Positions 14,958 to 19,769 of a stretch of DNA of 19,769 nucleotides are shown here, piece after piece. The stretch's first letter is position 1. Each line of letters begins with the position of its first letter. The DNA is from Sphingomonadales bacterium UBA7471 (GTDB lineage: Bacteria; Pseudomonadota; Alphaproteobacteria; Sphingomonadales; Sphingomonadaceae), in contig DLOZ01000007.1 of NCBI GenBank assembly GCA_002479765.1, positions 21,138 to 40,906 of the forward strand, given 5' to 3'. The position numbers and the translations under genes are program-made. The notes beneath the pieces were generated by a model. It was given only the letters and a program-made list of their open reading frames with translations, did no database searches and was not told the origin of the DNA.

Positions 14958-15704
14958 ATGAGCGCACCAGTCCGTTTTCCGCGGTTTTTTGTGACTACCC
15001 CGGGGCCTTGTCCATATTTGCCCGGCAAGACCGAGCGCAAGGTTTTTACCGAGCTGAACGGCAACCACGCCGACGAGCTGAACGAAGCGCTTGGCCGCAT
15101 CGGGTTTCGCCGCAGCCAGAATGTTGCCTATCGCCCAAGCTGCCTTGATTGTAAGGCCTGTGTATCGGTTCGCGTGCGCACCGATGAATTCCGGCCCAAC
15201 GCCACGCAGCGCAAAATATTGCGGCGCAATGCCGATCTGGTGGTCAGCGCATGCCGCCCGTGGTCGACATCCGAACAATATGATCTGCTCCGCCGCTATC
15301 TGGCGGCCCGCCATCCCGAAGGCGGCATGGCGAATATGGATGATATGGATTATGCCGACATGGTCGAACAATCCCCCGTCCGCAGCCATGTGGTGGAATA
15401 TCGCACGCCCACAACTTTTGGTCGGCTCGGCGAATTGGTGGGTGCGTGCCTGACCGATCAGCAAAGCGACGGCATGTCGATGATCTACAGCTTTTACAAT
15501 CCGGACATCGAAGATCGCGGCGGCCTTGGCAATTTCATCATCATGGACCACATTCTACGCGCAAAGGCGGCTGGCCTGCCTTATGTGTATTTGGGCTATT
15601 GGGTAAATGGTGCTGCCCGTATGCAGTATAAAACGCGTTACCAGCCATTGGAACGCCTTGGTCCGGACGGCTGGGAATTGTTTGATCCGGACGCGGAGGG
15701 CTGA
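14958..15704 (+). CDS. bpt: Leucyl-tRNA-protein transferase (Asp/Glu-specific)
   Basis: A protein of 248 residues of the Ate1-like bacterial transferase family. Bpt adds leucine from Leu-tRNA to proteins with N-terminal Asp or Glu and so makes N-end-rule substrates for ClpS-ClpAP. The signature N-terminal segment GPCPYLPG (16-23) and the cysteine cluster CLDCKACVS (62-70) are present, as are YSFYNP, DRGGLGNFIIMDHI and YVYLGYWVNGAARMQYK in the acyltransferase half. The start has AGAGAGA just upstream. It follows ilvA by 104 bases, so it probably has its own promoter, and it converges with the decarboxylase gene with 16 bases between stops. Confidence 0.92.
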   Translation: MSAPVRFPRFFVTTPGPCPYLPGKTERKVFTELNGNHADELNEALGRIGFRRSQNVAYRPSCLDCKACVSVRVRTDEFRPNATQRKILRRNADLVVSACRPWSTSEQYDLLRRYLAARHPEGGMANMDDMDYADMVEQSPVRSHVVEYRTPTTFGRLGELVGACLTDQQSDGMSMIYSFYNPDIEDRGGLGNFIIMDHILRAKAAGLPYVYLGYWVNGAARMQYKTRYQPLERLGPDGWELFDPDAEG

Positions 15705-15720
15705 AAATAGTCACCGAAGG

Positions 15721-17100
15721 CTAGGTCCTGACCCTAGATAGGGCCTCACTTGCTGCGGCCACGGTCCTTGCGACGTCATCGGCGCTCGTATTCCAGCCAC
15801 AGACGCTGATCCGCATAACGCGTTCGCCGTCCCAGCTGCCACCGCTGAGGAAAGCTTCGCCACTGGCATTGATCGCGGCGATCACCGCGTCGCTGATATT
15901 CGCACCGTCTTTTGCATCGAACCGTATCAGGCCCTGATTCATTGTTGGACGCGCGATGCCCGTGGCACCTTGTAAGCCCACGATCCCATCATAGATGGCG
16001 GCGGCATGGTCGCAGCATCGTTCGATCATCTCCGATAGGCCGTCACGACCGAGTTCCATTAAAGCGGCCAACGCTGGTAAAGCCCGGGCGCGACGCGACC
16101 ATTCCGGCGTGAAGTCCATAGGATCGCGTACGTCGCCGCCACTGGTCAGATAGGCCGCCGTCATGCGCATCGCTGCACTGTGCGCCTTTGGATGGCGTGT
16201 GATTGCCATGCCGCAGTCATAGGGTGTGTTCAGCCATTTATGACCATCGGTGGCCCAGCTGTCCGCCATCTCCACTCCGGCTACGAGCGGAGCCAGACGC
16301 GGGCTGGCATTGGCCCAAAGGCCGAAGGCGCCGTCGACATGAACCCAAGCCCCTACGGCTTGCGCAATGGGGCATAACGTTGCGAAATCATCGCAAGCGC
16401 CGATGTTGAGATCACCCGCATTGAGAACCACGATTGTCGGCGCGTCAGGTGCTTCTGCGAGCGCCGCGCGCAGTACCTCTGGCGACACCAGACCTGGCTT
16501 GTCTCCGCCCAACGGCACGATAGAATCGCTGCCCAGCCCGAGCAGACGCAACGCCCGCGTAACCGACGAATGGTGATGGCTATTAGCGAGCACGCGGATA
16601 ACAGGTGCGCCCTGAAGCCCCTTCGCTTCGACATCCCAGCCTTTTTGCGCGAGCACGCCATGACGCGCGGCAGCCAGCGCCGTCGTATGTGCCATCTGGC
16701 ATCCCGTGACAAAGGCGTAGCTGGCATCGGCGGGCAGACGCAGAGCGTCTAGAAGAAATCGGCCCGCCACTTCTTCAAGAACAGCACCGGCGGGACTGGT
16801 GGACGCAAGCACCGCATTTTGGTCCCATGCAGAGCACATGATGTCGGTTGCAAGCGCGGCCGGCAGCGCGCCGCCTTTTACCCATGCGAAGAAGCGTCCG
16901 CCGGCATTGCCTGTTAACCCTGGGTCTGCGGCGGCTGCAATCGCGCGAACCACATCATTCGCTGGAATTCCGCGATCAGGGAACTGTGCGGGTAGAGGCA
17001 AGCGCATGTCCGCGGGCGTTCCGCGCGACGCCACTGGTCGTGTGTCGAGTGAAGCCAAATAACGGCGGGCTTCAGCAAAGGCGACGTCGAGTGTGTCCAT
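15721..17100 (-). CDS. Group II pyridoxal-phosphate-dependent decarboxylase
   Basis: A protein of 459 residues resembling aromatic-L-amino-acid/glutamate-type decarboxylases. The PLP lysine is Lys288 in TDGHKWLNTPYDCG. The aspartate that binds the pyridine nitrogen is in HVDGAFGLWA (Asp256), and the ring-stacking histidine is in ANSHHHSSV (about 175-177). VTGCQMAHTTAL replaces the usual T(S/G)GGSxANxxAL motif. Decarboxylation of an amino acid to an amine is the family reaction, but relatives with altered active sites do other chemistry, and the Cys-Gln-Met-Ala-His variant makes the substrate uncertain. ACGAGG lies six bases before the ATG. It is 116 bases after the sulfoxide reductase gene on the same strand, so it may have its own promoter. 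Confidence 0.85.
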   Translation of the reverse strand: MDTLDVAFAEARRYLASLDTRPVASRGTPADMRLPLPAQFPDRGIPANDVVRAIAAAADPGLTGNAGGRFFAWVKGGALPAALATDIMCSAWDQNAVLASTSPAGAVLEEVAGRFLLDALRLPADASYAFVTGCQMAHTTALAAARHGVLAQKGWDVEAKGLQGAPVIRVLANSHHHSSVTRALRLLGLGSDSIVPLGGDKPGLVSPEVLRAALAEAPDAPTIVVLNAGDLNIGACDDFATLCPIAQAVGAWVHVDGAFGLWANASPRLAPLVAGVEMADSWATDGHKWLNTPYDCGMAITRHPKAHSAAMRMTAAYLTSGGDVRDPMDFTPEWSRRARALPALAALMELGRDGLSEMIERCCDHAAAIYDGIVGLQGATGIARPTMNQGLIRFDAKDGANISDAVIAAINASGEAFLSGGSWDGERVMRISVCGWNTSADDVARTVAAASEALSRVRT

Positions 17101-17216
17101 GGCTGCCTCGTAAAATATCCTTCAGATCGAGTCTATGTCGTTATCCATTAAGGCTTGAGGCGCGGACCATTTTGGCGACCGGGTTCCTATCGATGACGTT
17201 TAATGCGGCACCGCGT

Positions 17217-17699
17217 TCAAATGCGGTCCGCGATAACAGCGACGAGCGATTCTATCCCCAGCGCGTCATCATGGTCGAAACGGCCGCGCGATGGGCTGTC
17301 GAGGTCAACCACGGCGATCACTTGGCCATCGCGCATCACGGGCACAACAAGTTCGGACGCGCTGTTGGCGTCGCATGCGATATGCCCGGGAAAGGCGTGC
17401 ACATCTTCGACCAATTGCGTCTCGCCCGTTTGCGCCGCAGCGCCGCATACGCCGCGGCCAAAGGGAATGCGGATACAGGCTGCCTTGCCCTGAAACGGGC
17501 CAAGAACGAGCTCTCCGTCCACTACGCGGTAAAAGCCGGTCCAATTCACATCGGGCAGGAATTCCCACAACAGAGCTGCGATATTCGACATATTGGCAAC
17601 GCCGTCCGTCTCTCCACGGGTCAATGCATCGGCGGACTTAACCAGTTCGCGGTACACGTCCGATTTCGGGGCGTTCGTATCAATGGAAAATGCGTACAT
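17217..17699 (-). CDS. msrC: Free methionine-(R)-sulfoxide reductase (GAF domain)
   Basis: A protein of 160 residues consisting of one GAF domain. Three cysteines, Cys75, Cys85 and Cys109, have the same spacing as Cys84, Cys94 and Cys118 of the E. coli enzyme (YebR), the catalytic and resolving set for reduction of free L-methionine-(R)-sulfoxide by thioredoxin. NWTGFYRV, LGPFQG, FGRGVCG and SELVVPV are also family hallmarks. An AGGA precedes the start at eight bases, and the gene begins 12 bases after the arfB stop, so the two are probably cotranscribed. It fits an oxidative-repair role next to pirin. Confidence 0.9.
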   Translation of the reverse strand: MYAFSIDTNAPKSDVYRELVKSADALTRGETDGVANMSNIAALLWEFLPDVNWTGFYRVVDGELVLGPFQGKAACIRIPFGRGVCGAAAQTGETQLVEDVHAFPGHIACDANSASELVVPVMRDGQVIAVVDLDSPSRGRFDHDDALGIESLVAVIADRI

Positions 17700-17711
17700 A
17701 TATGCATCCTA

Positions 17712-18113
17712 TCAGTCGAAGCTGACCTTGCCACGGTTTTTCTTAACCGTTGACCGGCCCTTTTTGGCATCCACGCGCCGTGCCTTGGCGGCCTTGCTGG
17801 GTTTTGTCGCGACCCGGCGTGCCTGCCTTATGTGCGCGCGGTCGATGAGTTCGATGACGCGGGCGCGGGCATCTGCGCGGTTGGCTTCGCGGGTTCTGTG
17901 GCTGCGGGCGGTGACGATCAACTCACCGTTTATCGTCATCTTGCTGCCCGCCAGTATCTTCAACTGCCGGAATGCATAAGGCTGCAAACCCAGCGCAAAG
18001 ACATCGACCCGCAACTGGCACGCAGTGGCGACTTTGTTGACATTCTGCCCACCCGGACCGGTGGAGGCCAGGAAGGTTTCTTCAAGCAACTCTTCGGGAA
18101 GGTCAAACGCCAT
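17712..18113 (-). CDS. arfB: Alternative ribosome-rescue factor / peptidyl-tRNA hydrolase ArfB
   Basis: A protein of 133 residues, close to YaeJ/ArfB in length. STGPGGQNVNKVAT carries the catalytic GGQ (21-23), which releases peptides from stalled ribosomes. The C-terminal 40 residues are very rich in Lys and Arg (HIRQARRVATKPSKAAKARR and onward); this tail enters the empty mRNA channel in ArfB. The lack of the large domains of RF1/RF2 separates it from true release factors. It lies 22 bases after the pirin gene and 12 before msrC in one minus-strand operon. Confidence 0.93.
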   Translation of the reverse strand: MAFDLPEELLEETFLASTGPGGQNVNKVATACQLRVDVFALGLQPYAFRQLKILAGSKMTINGELIVTARSHRTREANRADARARVIELIDRAHIRQARRVATKPSKAAKARRVDAKKGRSTVKKNRGKVSFD

Positions 18114-18135
18114 GACCCGCCCATAGCGCGTCAGG

Positions 18136-18861
18136 CTATGCGCTGTCGACCATCACCAGTTCGGCATCTTCGATGGCTTCAATCTGCAGCACACCAGCGC
18201 CTTTGATCGCGATACCGTCGCGTGCACCATATTCAACGCCGGCAATGCGGATGCGGCCCGTCGCCGGAACCAGATAAGCATGGTTGCCTGCGGCCAATGT
18301 ATATTCCGCCGTCGTCCCCGCACTGACGGTTGCGCCAAGCACGCGGGCGTCGGCGTTAATGACCAGCGCGCCGTCTTCGCCATAGCCGCTCGCCAGCACA
18401 TTGAATGTGCCTGAACGATCCCCTTTGGGAAATTCCCTCTGGTCCCATGCAGGCGGGACATTGCGGTTGCGGGGCAGGACCCAAATCTGGAACAGACGGC
18501 ATAGGCCGTCCTCCAGATTATATTCGCTGTGCGTGACGCCTGTTCCGGCGGACATGACTTGCACGTCGCCCGCCTCGGTCCGGCCAACATTGCCCATGCT
18601 GTCCTTATGCGTAATCGCGCCTTCGCGGACGTAGGTGATGATTTCCATATTGTCATGCGCATGCGGCGCAAAGCCGGATTGCGCGGCAATCTCGTCATCG
18701 TTCCAAACGCGAATGGCACCCCAGCTCATCCGAGCAGGGTCGTAATAATCCGAAAAGCTGAAGTGAAAATTGGGCTTCAGCCAGCCATGATCGCGCTTGC
18801 CCAGCGAGGCAAAGGGGCGTGCCTCAATATGCAGGCCGTGGGATAGGCTTGTGTCTGTCAT
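18136..18861 (-). CDS. Pirin family bicupin protein
   Basis: About 241 residues from the preferred ATG at 18861; an ATG at 18876 adds five residues and neither has a clear Shine-Dalgarno. The N-terminal cupin shows HFSFSDYYDPARMSWGAIRV and the metal ligands His67, His69, His111 and Glu113 in PHAHDNMEI and THSEYN. The C-terminal cupin is degenerate in ligands, as in YhhW/YhaK relatives. Pirins bind iron; some have quercetin dioxygenase activity, others regulate by protein contact, and most bacterial roles are unknown. It is the first gene of the pirin-arfB-msrC set. Confidence 0.88.
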   Translation of the reverse strand: MTDTSLSHGLHIEARPFASLGKRDHGWLKPNFHFSFSDYYDPARMSWGAIRVWNDDEIAAQSGFAPHAHDNMEIITYVREGAITHKDSMGNVGRTEAGDVQVMSAGTGVTHSEYNLEDGLCRLFQIWVLPRNRNVPPAWDQREFPKGDRSGTFNVLASGYGEDGALVINADARVLGATVSAGTTAEYTLAAGNHAYLVPATGRIRIAGVEYGARDGIAIKGAGVLQIEAIEDAELVMVDSA

Positions 18862-18907
18862 GCAAAATACCCGCATCGGCGGGGAAATGAACCGCCGGAA
18901 TATGTGA

Positions 18908-18935
18908 AAGATAATGTCGAAGGCGTCGGGTTCAA
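18908..18935 (-). promoter_or_regulatory. Putative promoter of the pirin-arfB-msrC operon
   Basis: On the minus strand TTGAAC (18930-18935) is followed after 16 bases by TATCTT (18908-18913). The inferred transcript start near 18901 would leave a leader of about 25-40 bases. Motif match and position are the only evidence. Confidence 0.4.
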
Positions 18936-19137
18936 GTATCCCTTAATCTGCATAAGCTGCACCACGTCGTCGCAAAATTAACGTCCTGTTGTCCATGATT
19001 TTGCACATTTGGTCAGCCGGGGGGCAGTTTGGACAAAAATTTACAAATTATTTTTGGCTGGTCACAGGGCTCTCAAACCCGCAGAAAACGTCATTATTTG
19101 TGAACTAATATTCGGAAGATTCCCCGAAACCCCAGCA

Positions 19138-19153
19138 TTAACGCCAAATTAAC
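19138..19153 (+). promoter_or_regulatory. CtrA binding box upstream of ctrA
   Basis: TTAA-CGCCAAA-TTAAC is an exact match to the CtrA full site TTAA-N7-TTAAC. The second half, TTAACC, can serve as a -35 element with TATGGT 18 bases downstream (19173-19178). In Caulobacter CtrA activates its own P2 promoter through such a site, so autoregulation is expected here. Confidence 0.7.
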
Positions 19154-19254
19154 CTTTTCAGTTCATTTCCCTTATGGTTAATAAAGCCCGTCGCATCACT
19201 CGGATCGCGGGTGCTGCTTCGATGGTGCAAGGGTTTCAAAGAGGGGTTTGCCCA

Positions 19255-19769
19255 ATGCGTGTGCTTTTGATTGAAGACGAGCCAACTACGGCCAAGGCCA
19301 TCGAGATGATGCTCGCGACCGAAGGGTTCAATGTCTACACCACCGATTTGGGCGAAGAGGGTCTCGATCTGGGCAAGCTGTATGATTATGACATCATATT
19401 GCTCGACCTGAACCTGCCGGATATGCACGGTTATGATGTTCTTAAAAAGCTACGTGTGGCCAGGGTGCAGACACCCGTGCTCATCCTTTCGGGCATCAGC
19501 GAAATGGATTCAAAGGTTCGCTCGTTCGGCTTTGGCGCCGATGATTATGTGACCAAGCCATTCCATCGCGACGAACTTGTCGCACGTATTCACGCCGTTG
19601 TGCGCCGTTCAAAAGGCCATTCGCAGTCGATTATCCGTACGGGCAAGCTTGCGGTGAATCTTGATGCCAAGACTGTCGAAGTCGACGGCAGCCGTGTGCA
19701 CCTGACCGGCAAAGAATATGCGATGCTTGAGCTGCTTTCGCTACGCAAGGGCACGACGCTGACCAAGGA
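19255..19769 (+). CDS. ctrA: Cell-cycle response regulator CtrA, 3' end outside window
   Basis: The first 171 codons are present. The receiver domain (1-118) has Glu7-Asp8, phospho-acceptor Asp51 in ILLDLNLPDMHGYDVL and Lys101 in DDYVTKPFHRDEL. The OmpR-type winged-helix domain begins about residue 128 (RTGKLAVNLDAKTVEVDG) and is cut in TGKEYAMLELLSLRKGTTLTK, so roughly 60 residues are missing. These segments match CtrA rather than generic OmpR regulators. CtrA controls division, motility and, in Caulobacter, replication initiation. GAGGGG stands eight bases before the ATG. An in-frame ATG 33 bases upstream would add an untypical leader, so 19255 is preferred. The upstream CtrA box supports the identity. 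Confidence 0.93.
   Translation, partial: MRVLLIEDEPTTAKAIEMMLATEGFNVYTTDLGEEGLDLGKLYDYDIILLDLNLPDMHGYDVLKKLRVARVQTPVLILSGISEMDSKVRSFGFGADDYVTKPFHRDELVARIHAVVRRSKGHSQSIIRTGKLAVNLDAKTVEVDGSRVHLTGKEYAMLELLSLRKGTTLTK

Larger units (their letters stand above)
18877..19254. other. 378-bp gene-free divergent regulatory region (pirin / ctrA)
   Basis: No coding frame of note is seen. From left to right it holds the likely pirin promoter, a TTAAC at about 18978, an AT-rich patch at 19030-19060 flanked by two TGGTCA direct repeats, a GATTC (GANTC) at 19118-19122 within a TTCGG/CCGAA inverted pair (19111-19128), the CtrA box at 19138-19153, and the ctrA leader. Its length suits a gene with several regulated promoters. 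Confidence 0.6.

Noticed and set aside
15732..15743. CCCTA-GA-TAGGG inverted repeat near the decarboxylase stop
   Set aside because: A two-base loop cannot form a stable hairpin, no T run follows, and it lies in coding sequence.
19222..19254. Upstream in-frame ATG extending CtrA by 11 residues
   Set aside because: CtrA proteins normally begin MRVLLIED, and the GAGGGG ribosome site is spaced for the ATG at 19255.

Overview
The window looks like a chromosomal segment of a sphingomonad-type alphaproteobacterium (Sphingomonadaceae such as Sphingopyxis or Sphingorhabdus; genus not resolvable by eye). The grounds are a CpdR-type response regulator at one end and CtrA at the other, a CtrA box upstream of ctrA, a large TonB-dependent receptor with a short N-terminal EIVVTAQ-type box, a SapC-family protein, and two palindromic repeats of the kind dispersed in sphingomonad genomes. 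Most of the sequence is housekeeping or metabolic. I see no phage, CRISPR array, transposase or toxin-antitoxin module.

Layout. 1-1486: the 5' part of a tRNA-Val(GAC) and cpdR on the minus strand, diverging from an N-formylglutamate amidohydrolase gene. 1487-1732: a structured intergenic region with a strong minus-strand terminator and a probable small RNA. 1733-4590: a minus-strand operon-like set of FAD-linked D-2-hydroxyacid dehydrogenase, SapC-family protein and cytochrome b561. A perfect 11-bp hairpin covers the cytochrome start codon. 4682-6686: plus-strand genes for an unrecognised secreted four-cysteine protein and an RhlE-like DEAD-box helicase. A 30-bp-arm palindromic repeat and a bidirectional terminator follow.

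6886-13576, minus strand: a TonB-dependent receptor, and upstream of it a tightly coupled trio of NAD(P)-dependent oxidoreductase and CurA-like oxidoreductase around a YtcJ-like exported amidohydrolase. The amidohydrolase reading frame runs through a complete palindromic repeat of about 133 bp lying between its start codon and its signal-peptide core. 13633-15704, plus strand: threonine ammonia-lyase with an ACT domain, then a leucyl-tRNA-protein transferase (Bpt). 15721-18861, minus strand: a group II PLP decarboxylase, and a pirin / ArfB / free-methionine-(R)-sulfoxide reductase operon that suggests protein-quality and oxidative-stress functions. 18877-19769: a 378-bp regulatory region and the first 171 codons of ctrA.

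How the genes fit together. CpdR and CtrA belong to the same alphaproteobacterial cell-cycle circuit: in Caulobacter, CpdR gates ClpXP proteolysis of CtrA. The dehydrogenase and cytochrome b561 could form a membrane electron path. The receptor plus the downstream enzymes look like an uptake and catabolism locus for an unknown substrate. The most unusual items are the palindromic element inside the amidohydrolase signal-peptide region, the start-codon hairpin of the cytochrome gene, the small-RNA candidate, and the stack of palindromes upstream of the TonB receptor.
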